A stretch of 32,673 nt of DNA from Oscillospiraceae bacterium (GTDB lineage: Bacteria; Bacillota; Clostridia; Oscillospirales; Oscillospiraceae). A program made the translations under genes and the position numbers. The notes below the pieces were generated by a model. The model did no database searches, was not told where the DNA came from, and was given only the letters and a program-made list of their open reading frames with translations. Positions 1-7,357 of the stretch are shown in pieces. The stretch lies in the NCBI GenBank assembly GCA_017549125.1, contig JAFYVL010000051.1, positions 1 through 32,673 of the forward strand, given 5' to 3'. Position 1 is the first letter of the stretch. Every line of letters starts with the position of its first letter.

Positions 1-137
1 GGCTCCCCTCGTAGGGGAGCTGTCGCGAAGCGACTGAGGGGTGTAAATGCCAACATTTATGCGGATTTAACAACACCCCTCCGCCCCTTCGGGGCACCTC
101 CCCTACAGGGGAGGCAAAGCGGAAAATTTGAATTTGC
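1..137. repeat. Palindromic intergenic repeat, copy A
   Basis: This stretch contains nested hairpins: CTCCCCTcgtAGGGGAG, GTCGCgaaGCGAC, CCCCttcGGGG and CCTCCCCTacAGGGGAGG. It matches, in the opposite orientation and over its whole length, the copy at 12160-12300. It may extend left of the window. No coding capacity is visible. It is probably a non-autonomous, MITE-like or structured RNA repeat; the family is common in gut Ruminococcaceae as far as I recall. Confidence 0.75.
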
Positions 138-162
138 TTGTGGATGTTGACGGAAATGTTGC

Positions 163-191
163 TTGCATAACGGGTTGGTTTTTGGTATAAT
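163..191 (+). promoter_or_regulatory. Sigma-A promoter of the nucleoside salvage operon
   Basis: TTGCAT (163-168) and TATAAT (186-191) are separated by 17 bp, and the -10 is preceded by TGG. It lies 34 bp upstream of the tdk start, which has a GGAGGG ribosome binding site. It probably drives tdk through cdd. Confidence 0.75.
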
Positions 192-224
192 GTTGCCATA
201 GAAAAAGATATTGGAGGGATTCCA

Positions 225-827
225 ATGGCGAAGCTTTATTTTAAATATGGTGCAATGGGTTCCAGTAAAACTGCCCAGGCACTGATCACCAAGTATAATT
301 ACGAGGAGAATGATCTGCAGGTGTGGCTGATTAAGCCCAGCGCAGATACCCGTGATGGTAAAACCATTCTCCGTAGCCGCATCGGCTTGGAGGCAGAATG
401 TGAGATCATTCCGCCGGAAATGGACATTTTGGAGTGTTTCACCCAAAACCGCAAAGGACATTGCGATGTGATCATCTGCGACGAGTGCCAGTTCCTGACT
501 CCCAAGCAGATCGAACAGCTTCGGGAGATCGTCAATGAACATGTGATCCCGGTCATGTGCTTTGGCTTGCGTACGGATTTCCAGACCAATCTGTTCCCCG
601 GCAGCCTGCGGCTTATGGAACTGGCGGATGAGATCCAGGAGATCAAGACCATCTGCGATTGCGGCGCAAAGGCCACGGTCAATGCCCGTATTGACGGTAA
701 TGGTCACATTGTGATCCAGGGCGCACAGGTGCTGTTGGGCGGTAACGACGCCTATATTGCTATGTGTCATAAATGCTACATCCGTGGCATCCGTGAAAAT
801 AAAACAATTAAATTGCATAAACATTAA
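225..827 (+). CDS. tdk: Thymidine kinase (type II)
   Basis: Phosphorylates thymidine to dTMP with ATP in cytoplasmic nucleoside salvage. The 200-residue length fits type II (bacterial/TK1-like) enzymes. The P-loop is at residues 9-17 (GAMGSSKTA; the usual SGKT is SSKT here), the Walker B-like DECQF at 86-90, the lasso-region motif GLRTDFQ at 114-120, and the structural zinc cysteines at C144, C146, C181 and C184. The start is supported by GGAGGG just upstream. It is first in a run of co-directional salvage genes, only 18 nt before deoC, so it is likely co-transcribed from the promoter at 163-191. The P-loop Ser in place of Gly is tolerated in some family members; otherwise nothing is odd. Confidence 0.95.
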   Translation: MAKLYFKYGAMGSSKTAQALITKYNYEENDLQVWLIKPSADTRDGKTILRSRIGLEAECEIIPPEMDILECFTQNRKGHCDVIICDECQFLTPKQIEQLREIVNEHVIPVMCFGLRTDFQTNLFPGSLRLMELADEIQEIKTICDCGAKATVNARIDGNGHIVIQGAQVLLGGNDAYIAMCHKCYIRGIRENKTIKLHKH

Positions 828-845
828 AATAAAGGAGAAATCACT

Positions 846-1532
846 ATGGAACTGAAAGAAATTTTGGCAAAATGCGACCACACGCTGCTGGGTCAGGCGG
901 CCACCTGGAACGAGATCAAGGCCATCTGCGACGATGGCATGAAGTATAGCACCGCATCTGTGTGCATCCCTGCATCCTATGTGAAGCAGGCGAAGGAATA
1001 TGTGGGTGACAAGCTGGCAATTTGTACGGTGATCGGCTTCCCCAACGGCTATGCCACCACCGCTTCCAAGTGCTTTATGGCCACGGATGCTGTGGACAAT
1101 GGCGCAGACGAGGTGGATATGGTCATCAATATTGGCTGGGTCAAGGATGGCAAGTGGGCTGAGCTCACCGAGGAGATCCGTGCCATTAAGGCCGCCTGCA
1201 AGGGCAAGCTGCTGAAGGTTATTATTGAGACCTGCCTGCTCACCGACGAGGAGAAGATCCAGATGTGCAAGGTGGTCACCGATGCCGGTGCGGATTACAT
1301 CAAGACCTCTACCGGATTCTCCACCGCTGGCGCGACTTTCCATGATGTGGAACTGTTTGCCAAGTATGTGGGCAAGGATGTGAAGATCAAGGCCGCCGGT
1401 GGCATCTCCAGCCTGGAGGATGCCGAGAAGTTTATTGCCCTGGGCGCATCCCGTCTGGGTACTTCCCGTGTGGTCAAGCTGGCAAAGGCTATGGAAGCCG
1501 GTGAAACTGCCAAAAACGACGGCAGCTACTAA
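846..1532 (+). CDS. deoC: Deoxyribose-phosphate aldolase
   Basis: Cleaves 2-deoxyribose-5-phosphate to acetaldehyde and glyceraldehyde-3-phosphate, the last step of deoxynucleoside catabolism. The 228-residue TIM barrel has the Schiff-base lysine at K153 in the motif YIKTSTGF, the second active-site lysine at K182 (KIKAAGGI) and the DEVDMVIN strand near residue 88. An AAGGAG ribosome binding site precedes the ATG. It sits 18 nt after tdk and 19 nt before deoD, so the genes form an operon with shared substrate flow: DeoD and DeoB make the deoxyribose-5-phosphate that DeoC breaks down. The family assignment is secure; no defects were seen. Confidence 0.96.
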   Translation: MELKEILAKCDHTLLGQAATWNEIKAICDDGMKYSTASVCIPASYVKQAKEYVGDKLAICTVIGFPNGYATTASKCFMATDAVDNGADEVDMVINIGWVKDGKWAELTEEIRAIKAACKGKLLKVIIETCLLTDEEKIQMCKVVTDAGADYIKTSTGFSTAGATFHDVELFAKYVGKDVKIKAAGGISSLEDAEKFIALGASRLGTSRVVKLAKAMEAGETAKNDGSY

Positions 1533-1551
1533 TTATAAAGGAGTTTTAACT

Positions 1552-2304
1552 ATGGCTAACTTTCCCTCTACCCCTCATATCAATGTGCAAGATGAGATCG
1601 GCTTTGGCAAAACTGTGCTGATGCCCGGTGATCCCTTGCGTTCTAAGTTTATTGCTGAAAACTTTTTGGAAAATCCCGTGCTGGTGAATAACGTTCGTGG
1701 TGTCCACGGCTACACCGGCTATTACAAGGGTGTTAAGGTGTCCGTTATGGCTTCCGGTATGGGTATGCCTGCCATCGGCATCTATTCCCATGAGCTGTTT
1801 AATTTCTTCGGTGTGGAAAATATCATCCGTGTGGGCTCTGCCGGCTCTATCCAGGATCATATTAACCTGTATGACATCGTGATCGCCCAGGGCGCATGCA
1901 CCGATTCTGCATGGCAGAACCAGTTCCATATGCCCGGTACATTTGCACCCATCGCCTCCTGGGAGCTGCTCAGCGAAGCAGTGAAGGCTTGTGAGGCTAA
2001 CGGCGCAACCTATCATGTGGGCAATGTGAATTCTTCGGATGTGTTCTACGGTGACCACAAAGACGTACCCGAGGGCTTGGACAGCGTGTACGGTTTGAAG
2101 AAGATGGGCGTTATGGCTCTGGAAATGGAAGCCGCCGCCCTGTATATGAATGCCGCTCGTTACGGCAAGCGTGGCCTGTGCATTTGCACCATTTCTGACC
2201 ATGTGCTTAAGGGTGTGGAGACCACCGCCGCCGAGCGCCAGACCGCCTTTACGGCTATGATGCAGGTTGCTCTGGATGTAGCTGTCGCAATGGAAAACCG
2301 TTAA
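1552..2304 (+). CDS. deoD: Purine nucleoside phosphorylase, DeoD type
   Basis: Phosphorolysis of purine (deoxy)nucleosides to free base and (deoxy)ribose-1-phosphate. The 250-residue product matches the hexameric E. coli-type family: phosphate-binding DPLRSKFIAE near residue 24, GMGMPAIGIYSHEL, RVGSAGS, the nucleoside-binding ALEMEAAALY and the catalytic Asp in TISDHVL. I chose the ATG at 1552 because AAAGGAG lies 8 nt upstream and the protein then begins like its family; an in-frame start at 1399 would overlap deoC by over 130 nt. It follows deoC by 19 nt. Downstream, a repeat element separates it from the next gene. Confidence 0.95.
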   Translation: MANFPSTPHINVQDEIGFGKTVLMPGDPLRSKFIAENFLENPVLVNNVRGVHGYTGYYKGVKVSVMASGMGMPAIGIYSHELFNFFGVENIIRVGSAGSIQDHINLYDIVIAQGACTDSAWQNQFHMPGTFAPIASWELLSEAVKACEANGATYHVGNVNSSDVFYGDHKDVPEGLDSVYGLKKMGVMALEMEAAALYMNAARYGKRGLCICTISDHVLKGVETTAAERQTAFTAMMQVALDVAVAMENR

Positions 2305-2306
2305 AA

Positions 2307-2481
2307 ATCGATATAAATCCCTGACGGGATTTTTGATATTCCCCTGTGGGGATCGATATGTGCTTTGCACTCGATATGCCCTGCGGGGCGATGGGGATTT
2401 ATATCATATCGATTTTTACGAAGTAAAAAATATCGATTGAGCACAGGCTCAAATATCGATTGGGTGAAGCCCAAATATCGA
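2307..2481. repeat. Modular ATCGATAT hairpin element, copy 1
   Basis: A chain of short hairpins punctuated by ATCGAT/ATATCGAT: TCCCtgacGGGA, TTCCCCtgtGGGGA, GTGCtttGCAC, GCCCtgcGGGGC, TTTTTACgaaGTAAAAA, TGAGCacaGGCTCA and TGGGtgaaGCCCA. A second direct copy is at 5218-5393; it lacks the TGAGC unit and gains an ATTCCTGCattGCAGGAAT unit. The two copies bracket the four-helix-bundle gene, deoB, rayT and cdd. Loops and units vary while the ATCGAT punctuation is conserved. Confidence 0.85.
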
Positions 2482-2493
2482 CAGGAGAATCTT

Positions 2494-2865
2494 ATGGAAC
2501 AGAAGAATCAACTCAGAGAGGATGCGCTGGACTTTGCTATTACGGTTTCCGATATGTGTGACAAAATTAACAGCTGTTCGGTGTACAAAAATCAATTGAT
2601 TCGTTCATCGTCTTCTATCGGTGCCAATATTTTTGAGGCAAGGTATGCACAAAGCAATGCAGATTTTATCAGCAAATTGGAGATCGCATTGAAGGAGTGC
2701 TATGAAACGGAATATTGGATGGAATTGTTGTATAGAAAGCATGTTATTTCTGATGAACAATTTCAAAATATAACCAATCAATGTGGATCTATCCGCAGAA
2801 GATTGATTGCATCTGTAAAAACAATGAAAGCAAAGAATCATACAAGTAGCAAGGAGGTCGTTTGA
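2494..2865 (+). CDS. Four-helix-bundle protein (23S rRNA IVS / TIGR02436-like)
   Basis: A 123-residue all-helical protein with the family hallmarks: an N-terminal FAITVSDMCDKI helix, QLIRSSSSIGANIFEA near residue 37, and ALKECYETEYWMELL in the third helix. Homologues are encoded in 23S rRNA intervening sequences or near repeats, and the Avd subunit of diversity-generating retroelements shares this fold; the cellular role of the stand-alone members is unclear. The ATG at 2494 is chosen for its ACAGGAG site; upstream in-frame codons lie in the hairpin repeat. Its TGA overlaps the TTG start of deoB. It is AT-richer than the deo genes and follows directly after a repeat, suggesting it entered the operon with the repeat. 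Confidence 0.82.
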   Translation: MEQKNQLREDALDFAITVSDMCDKINSCSVYKNQLIRSSSSIGANIFEARYAQSNADFISKLEIALKECYETEYWMELLYRKHVISDEQFQNITNQCGSIRRRLIASVKTMKAKNHTSSKEVV

Positions 2866-4037
2866 CCTTGAAACGTGTATTTTTGATTGTTCTTGACTCC
2901 TTTGGTATCGGTCAAATGGCGGATGCCAAGGCATTTGGCGATGTGGATGTGAACACATTGGCATCCTGCGCCAAATCTTCCAAACTGCAGATCCCCAATA
3001 TGATCGCTGCCGGTTTGGGTAATATTGAAGGCGTGTCCTGCCTGGAAAAGACCGCAGCGCCATTGGGTGCGTATGCCCGTCTGCAGGAACGCTCCATGGG
3101 TAAGGATACCACCATCGGCCATTGGGAAATTGCCGGTTTGGTTTCTGAAAATCCCTTGCCCACCTATCCGGAGGGCTTCCCGGAAGAAATTCTAGAGCCT
3201 TTCCGCCAGGCCACCGGTCGTGGTGTGCTGGCCAATGCCCCCTGGTCGGGTACGGCTGTGCTGGAAGCTTACGGCAAGCAGCACATGGAAACCGGCGATC
3301 TGATCGTCTATACCTCCGCCGACTCCGTATTCCAGATCGCTGCCCATGAGGACATTGTTCCTCCGGAGCAGCTGTATGAATACTGCCGCATTGCCCGGAA
3401 TTTGCTTAAGGGCAAGCACGGTGTGGGTCGCGTGATCGCCCGTCCCTTTGTGGGGGAGCCCGGTAGCTTCAAGCGTACCGCCAACCGCCATGACTTCTCC
3501 TTAGAGCCCCCGGCCAAGACCTTGCTGGTGGCTTTGCAGGAGGCCGGTAAGGCATCCATTGGCGTGGGCAAGATCCATGATATCTTTGCGGGCATCGGCA
3601 CTACGGAGCATGTGTATAATACCTCCAATGCCAATGGTATGGAGCATACAGATAGTTATGCAAACCAGAACTGGGAAGGTCTGTGCTTTGTCAACCTGGT
3701 GGATTTCGATATGCAGTACGGCCACCGTCGGGATATTGACGGCTATGCCAATGCGCTGACAGAGTTCGATACCTGGCTGGGCAAGTTCCTGCCCAAGCTG
3801 GGGGAGGATGACATTCTGATGATCACCGCCGACCACGGCTGTGACCCCGGCTACAGCGCAACCACCGACCACACCCGGGAGTATGTACCCCTATTGGTGC
3901 TGGGCAAGCAGGTGCGCCCTGTGGATCTGGGTACACGCACCAGCTTTGCGGACATTGCTGCCACCGTAGCAGAATTGCTGAATGTTACCCTGGATACCCC
4001 CGGCATCAGCTTTGCTAAGGAAATTATTGTAAACTAA
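2862..4037 (+). CDS. deoB: Phosphopentomutase
   Basis: Interconverts (deoxy)ribose-1-phosphate and -5-phosphate, linking DeoD to DeoC. The 391-residue alkaline-phosphatase-fold protein shows the metal ligand Asp in VLDSFGIG (residue 11), the phospho-acceptor Thr in MGKDTTIGHWE, DADSVFQIA-like YTSADSVFQIAAHE, and the C-terminal metal site DHGCDPGYSATTDHTREY. The start is TTG at 2862 or TTG at 2868; AAGGAGG at 2851-2857 leaves 4 or 10 nt, so the choice is open. The gene overlaps the stop of the four-helix-bundle gene, implying translational coupling. Confidence 0.95.
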   Translation: MTLKRVFLIVLDSFGIGQMADAKAFGDVDVNTLASCAKSSKLQIPNMIAAGLGNIEGVSCLEKTAAPLGAYARLQERSMGKDTTIGHWEIAGLVSENPLPTYPEGFPEEILEPFRQATGRGVLANAPWSGTAVLEAYGKQHMETGDLIVYTSADSVFQIAAHEDIVPPEQLYEYCRIARNLLKGKHGVGRVIARPFVGEPGSFKRTANRHDFSLEPPAKTLLVALQEAGKASIGVGKIHDIFAGIGTTEHVYNTSNANGMEHTDSYANQNWEGLCFVNLVDFDMQYGHRRDIDGYANALTEFDTWLGKFLPKLGEDDILMITADHGCDPGYSATTDHTREYVPLLVLGKQVRPVDLGTRTSFADIAATVAELLNVTLDTPGISFAKEIIVN

Positions 4038-4054
4038 TTATGTAAACCTGCGCC

Positions 4055-4079
4055 GTAGGGCGGGGGGCTTGCTCCCGCC
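4055..4079 (+). repeat. REP sequence R1
   Basis: GTAGGGCGGGGGGC-TT-GCTCCCGCC, an imperfect hairpin with the GTAGGG head typical of RAYT-associated REPs. It lies between deoB and the RAYT gene, 12 nt upstream of the transposase start. Confidence 0.8.
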
Positions 4080-4091
4080 TTTATAAACATC

Positions 4092-4577
4092 ATGGAATTA
4101 TTAAAACGAAAACATACACGCTTAAAGGATTATGACTATAGTTTGCCTGGCTATTATTACATTACAATCCACATGCAAGGCGATGATATTCTATCTGTGA
4201 TCGGGGATGGAGAATGCCCGATGGTAACATTGACACCTGCCGGTTGGGTGGTGCATGAGCAGTTGTTTGCCCTGGAACAGCGATATAGTTATGTGAAAAT
4301 TGATAAGTATGTTATCATGCCTACCCATATTCATGCTATCATACGTCTGGTGGGTGAGTGTGAGGGGACCGGACGATCTTCATTGACAGATATTGTCTGC
4401 GCGTTTAAGTCGCTAGCAACCAGACAATGCAATCAGATTTTTCAATCTCCGGGTAAGAAGTGGTTTCAGACATCCTTTTATGAATCTGTCCTTAGAAATG
4501 AGGCGGCGTACAGGGAATGTTGGCGTTATATCCACGAGAATCCCCACAAATGGGCATTGAATCCGGAGGATAGATAG
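4092..4577 (+). CDS. REP-associated tyrosine transposase (RAYT, Y1_Tnp family)
   Basis: A 161-residue single-copy IS200/IS605-related transposase. It carries the HUH nickase motif at residues 78-82 (PTHIH, with MPTHIHAII around it) and a C-terminal tyrosine in WRYIHENPHKW. RAYTs cleave and join REP DNA and are domesticated relatives of IS200 transposases. It lacks the accessory TnpB and classical IS ends. The gene is embedded in its likely substrates: R1 immediately upstream, R2-R5 downstream, and a further REPIN at 5460-5551. It sits inside a nucleoside operon between deoB and cdd. No strong ribosome binding site is visible before the ATG, so it may be poorly translated. Confidence 0.9.
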   Translation: MELLKRKHTRLKDYDYSLPGYYYITIHMQGDDILSVIGDGECPMVTLTPAGWVVHEQLFALEQRYSYVKIDKYVIMPTHIHAIIRLVGECEGTGRSSLTDIVCAFKSLATRQCNQIFQSPGKKWFQTSFYESVLRNEAAYRECWRYIHENPHKWALNPEDR

Positions 4578-4619
4578 TTGTCGGAAGTATGTTCCCTCAT
4601 AGAGAACAACCAACCTATC

Positions 4620-4711
4620 GTAGGGCGGGGGCTCGCTCCCGCCAAAACCGTAAATACCAACACCGATGCTATATTTTACTGCGGCATGGCGGGAGCAAGC
4701 CCCCGCCCTAC
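4620..4711. repeat. REPIN 1 (REP R2 and R3 in inverted pair)
   Basis: R2 at 4620-4643 (GTAGGGCGGGGGC-TC-GCTCCCGCC) and R3 at 4688-4711 (its inverse) flank a 44-nt spacer. The spacer is similar to that of the REPIN at 5460-5551 (shared CACCGATGC and TGCGGCAT), so the whole 92-bp unit has been copied. Confidence 0.88.
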
Positions 4712-4735
4712 GGTGCGCATCACTGATGATTGGAT

Positions 4736-4759
4736 GGCGGGAGCAAGCCCCCGCCCTAC
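4736..4759 (-). repeat. REP sequence R4
   Basis: A single REP, identical in sequence to R3 and in the same orientation, GGCGGGAGCAAG-CCCCCGCCCTAC. It lies 24 bp after REPIN 1. Confidence 0.85.
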
Positions 4760-4783
4760 GGTTCGTATTATTGATTATTGGGT

Positions 4784-4807
4784 GGTGGGAGTGAGTCCCC
4801 ACCATAC
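4784..4807 (-). repeat. Degenerate REP R5
   Basis: GGTGGGAGTGAG-TCCCCACCATAC, a diverged REP with compensatory changes keeping the hairpin (GGTGGG / CCCACC). It directly precedes the AGGAGG of cdd, so the hairpin could affect cdd translation. Confidence 0.7.
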
Positions 4808-4819
4808 AGGAGGATGATT

Positions 4820-5215
4820 ATGACACCAGAAAAATTGATGGACTTGGCTGTGGAGGCCATGGGACATTCCTATTCGCCTTATTCCGGCTATCAAGTAGGC
4901 GCAGCGCTTTTGTGCGTCGATGGTACGGTGTACCAGGGCTGCAACGTGGAAAACGCATCCTACAGCCCTACCATTTGCGCAGAACGGACAGCCATTTTTA
5001 AGGCCATCTATGATGGCAAACGGGAGTTTACCGCAATAGCGGTCTGCGGCGGCAAGGGTGGAGAGATTACCGGACAGTTTCCGCCCTGCGGTGTGTGCCG
5101 CCAGGTCATGGCGGAATTCTGCAAGCCGGATTTTCAGATCCACCTCCATAAAAATGGCGGCGGCATCGAAACCTTCACTCTGTCACAACTCCTGCCCCAA
5201 AGCTTTTGCTTGTAA
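4820..5215 (+). CDS. cdd: Cytidine deaminase
   Basis: Converts cytidine/deoxycytidine to uridine/deoxyuridine. The 131-residue size fits the small homotetrameric Bacillus-type enzymes. Zinc ligands and the catalytic Glu are in CAER (C53, E55) and PCGVC (C86, C89), with NVENASYSPTICAERTA as the substrate loop. I chose the ATG at 4820 because AGGAGG lies 6 nt upstream and the protein then starts like its family; the longer frame runs into REP R5. It is probably the last gene of the salvage operon, but three REPs and the RAYT gene lie between it and deoB, so its expression may be uncoupled. Confidence 0.94.
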   Translation: MTPEKLMDLAVEAMGHSYSPYSGYQVGAALLCVDGTVYQGCNVENASYSPTICAERTAIFKAIYDGKREFTAIAVCGGKGGEITGQFPPCGVCRQVMAEFCKPDFQIHLHKNGGGIETFTLSQLLPQSFCL

Positions 5216-5217
5216 AG

Positions 5218-5393
5218 TCGATATAAATCCCTGGCGGGATTTTCGTTATTCCCCTATGGGGATCGATATGTGCTTTGCACTCGATATGCCCTGCGGGGCG
5301 ATTGGGATTTATAGCATATCGAATTCCTGCATTGCAGGAATATATCGATTTTTGCGAAGTAAAAAATATCGATTGGGCGAAGCCCAAATATAG
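5218..5393. repeat. Modular ATCGATAT hairpin element, copy 2
   Basis: Direct copy of the element at 2307-2481. It has the same order of TCCC/GGGA, CCCC/GGGG, GTGC/GCAC and GCCC/GGGC hairpins separated by ATCGATAT, then ATTCCTGCattGCAGGAAT, TTTTTGCgaaGTAAAAA and TGGGcgaAGCCCA units. It lies between cdd and the terminator. Confidence 0.85.
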
Positions 5394-5395
5394 AC

Positions 5396-5429
5396 AACAC
5401 GGCACCCCTTGACGGGATGCCGTGTTTTT
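5396..5429 (+). terminator. Rho-independent terminator of the salvage operon
   Basis: Stem AACACGGCA / TGCCGTGTT (5396-5404 with 5418-5426) with inner CCC/GGG pairing, followed by a T-run. Confidence 0.85.
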
Positions 5430-5459
5430 GCATCAAATTTCAATTTATCGCACAATCCG

Positions 5460-5551
5460 GTAGGGCGGGGGCTTGCTCCCGCCTAAAAGGTAAAGACCAG
5501 CACCGATGCCGTATTGGGGTGCGGCATGGCGGGAGCAAGCCCCCGCCCTAC
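5460..5551. repeat. REPIN 2 (REP R6 and R7)
   Basis: R6 at 5460-5483 and R7 at 5528-5551 form an inverted pair with a 44-nt spacer resembling that of REPIN 1; the whole unit is again 92 bp. The remainder of 5430-5676 has no gene that I can see. Confidence 0.88.
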
Positions 5552-5676
5552 AGTGCCCTAACGGAACGATAAATTGGAATTTAAAACGCATGGGCGTTTC
5601 ATCCCAATACGCGTTAACCTTGGGTAATAAAGATGATTGCCCAGAGTTTGTGCGTATTGCCTGGCCGTGCTACGGC

Positions 5677-5850
5677 CTATTGTTTTGTCAATTCCTGTAC
5701 CTTTTTTGCGATCTCGCAATTGGGGGTGTGGGGGCAGCAGCCGTAATCGCAATCGACTTCCAGCAATTCACCGTCTGCGGTGATGACTACCACCATGCGG
5801 CTGCCGTCAATGCTACGGCAATAGCCACTTAAAATGGATTCTACTTCCAT
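5677..5850 (-). CDS. Small cysteine-rich conserved protein (57 aa)
   Basis: Starts MEVESILSGY and contains the cluster CDYGCCPH followed by a fifth cysteine in NCEIAKK. The clustered Cys/His suggests metal binding, which is inference. The ATG at 5850 has GAGAGGA 6 nt upstream. The first half looks like two short beta strands (RMVVVITADGELLEVD). It follows the glgA terminator by about 20 nt on the same strand, so read-through from the glycogen operon or its own promoter is possible. I recognise similar short hypothetical proteins in Clostridia but no function. It is too short for most automatic calling thresholds. Confidence 0.72.
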   Translation of the reverse strand: MEVESILSGYCRSIDGSRMVVVITADGELLEVDCDYGCCPHTPNCEIAKKVQELTKQ

Positions 5851-5871
5851 ATATATCCTCTCTCTGTGAAG

Positions 5872-5901
5872 AAAAATCGGCTCAATATTGAGCCGATTTT
5901 T
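5872..5901. terminator. Terminator after glgA
   Basis: AAAAATCGGCTC (5872-5883) pairs with GAGCCGATTTTT (5890-5901) around a 6-nt loop. On the minus strand it follows the glgA stop and ends in a T-run. Confidence 0.85.
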
Positions 5902-5911
5902 TAGTTTGTGT

Positions 5912-7357
5912 TTACCAGCCCAGCATTCTGTGGAACAGATCCATATACTTACCGGCAGGAACGTCCCAGCTGAAGTCCTGGATCATATCTGTGTACTGAA
6001 GCTTGCGGAATGCCTCGGGATTCTGGTTGTACAGAGCCAAGGCACGCTTCAGCGCACCCAGGAAATCGTCGCCGTTGTAGCTCTGGAAGGTGAAGCCCAG
6101 ACCGCCTTCACCCTGTTCGTTGACAGGGGGTACGGTGTCCTTCAGACCGCCGGTGGCATGTACCACAGGTACAGTGCCGTAACGCATAGCGTTCATCTGG
6201 CTCAGACCACAGGGCTCGCTCTTGGAGGGCATCAGATAGATGTCACCGCCTGCGTAGATACGGGAAGCCAGACCCAGATCGAAGGTGATCTTAGCGGCTA
6301 CCCGATCGGGGAACTCATTAGCCAATTCCCGGAAGAATGCTTCAAACTGCGGCTCACCTGTACCCAGGATCAGCAGCTGGCAATCCTCTTCCCACAGCAG
6401 CTTACGGGCAATATAGACCAGCAGATCCAGACCCTTGTGACCGGCCAGACGGGTGACCATGACCATCAAAGGCACATCTGCTCGCACAGGCAGACCCACT
6501 TCCTCCTGCAAAGCGGCCTTACAAGCGGCCTTGCCTTCCAGGAAGGTGTCCGCATTGTAATGGGCAGGCAGGGCAGGATCTGTTTCCGGATTGAAGGTGT
6601 TCACATCAATGCCGTTGGTGATGCCGGTAAGCTTCCAGCTGACCTGGGACAGAATATTGTCCAGACCGTGGGCATAGTAGGGGTACATCAGTTCCCGGGC
6701 ATAGGTCTCAGAAACGGTGGACACCAGCTCGGCGGACACGATTGCGCCCTTCATCATATTCACGGAATTGTTCATTTCCAGCACGCTGCGAGCATCCCAG
6801 GGCAGACCCAAGGTGTCATCAAAGAAGTCACGGTTTGCCCAGCCTTGATACTCGATGTTGTGGATGGTGAACAGACACTTGGTGTAGGGGAAGATGCTAC
6901 GGTACTGCGCATTGAGCATGGTGGGAACCAATGCGGTCTGCCAGTCGTTGCACTGCAGCACATCGGGATAATACTCCATGGCTGCCATAGCATCCAGGCA
7001 GGCACGGGAGAAGAAAGCGTAACGCTCACTGTCGTCACCGTGTCCGTAGATAGCGCCGCCACGACCGCCAAAATAATACTGGCTGTCGATGAAGTAGACC
7101 TGCACACCGTCAAAGCGGTTCTTCAGCCGCATCACACCGGCATACTGCTGCCGCCAGCCCAATGCCACCTGGAAATAGCAGACCTGCTCTACCTCGTAGG
7201 CGGGATTTTCTTTGATTTTTTGATAGTAGGGAAGGAACAGGGAAACCTCATTGCCTTCGATCCGTGCCAATGCGGCAGGTAAAGCCTCCATCACATCGCC
7301 CAATCCGCCGGACTTGGCGTAAGGTGCGCCTTCGGAAGCTAAAATGGCAATTTTCAT
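5912..7357 (-). CDS. glgA: Glycogen synthase (GT5, ADP-glucose)
   Basis: Extends alpha-1,4-glucan chains from ADP-glucose. At 481 residues it is the usual length. The N-terminal KSGGLGDV at 15-22 binds ADP-glucose; IHNIEYQGW, TVSETYARE and GITNGIDVNTF mark the N-domain; the C-terminal catalytic region has MVTRLAGHKG, SKSEPCGLSQM and YGTVPVVHATGGLKDTV. Its ATG overlaps the glgD stop by 4 bp (7354-7357), so translation is coupled. It is the third gene of glgC-glgD-glgA and is followed by a terminator. No branching enzyme or phosphorylase gene lies in the window. Confidence 0.96.
   Translation of the reverse strand: MKIAILASEGAPYAKSGGLGDVMEALPAALARIEGNEVSLFLPYYQKIKENPAYEVEQVCYFQVALGWRQQYAGVMRLKNRFDGVQVYFIDSQYYFGGRGGAIYGHGDDSERYAFFSRACLDAMAAMEYYPDVLQCNDWQTALVPTMLNAQYRSIFPYTKCLFTIHNIEYQGWANRDFFDDTLGLPWDARSVLEMNNSVNMMKGAIVSAELVSTVSETYARELMYPYYAHGLDNILSQVSWKLTGITNGIDVNTFNPETDPALPAHYNADTFLEGKAACKAALQEEVGLPVRADVPLMVMVTRLAGHKGLDLLVYIARKLLWEEDCQLLILGTGEPQFEAFFRELANEFPDRVAAKITFDLGLASRIYAGGDIYLMPSKSEPCGLSQMNAMRYGTVPVVHATGGLKDTVPPVNEQGEGGLGFTFQSYNGDDFLGALKRALALYNQNPEAFRKLQYTDMIQDFSWDVPAGKYMDLFHRMLGW

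Noticed and set aside
4092-4577. Complete IS200/IS605 insertion sequence
   Set aside because: No TnpB and no typical left/right end hairpins; the surrounding REPs and the protein motifs fit a RAYT.
2307-5551. CRISPR array from the repeated ATCGAT and REP motifs
   Set aside because: Units vary in length and sequence, each is itself a hairpin, and there are no regular unique spacers and no cas genes.
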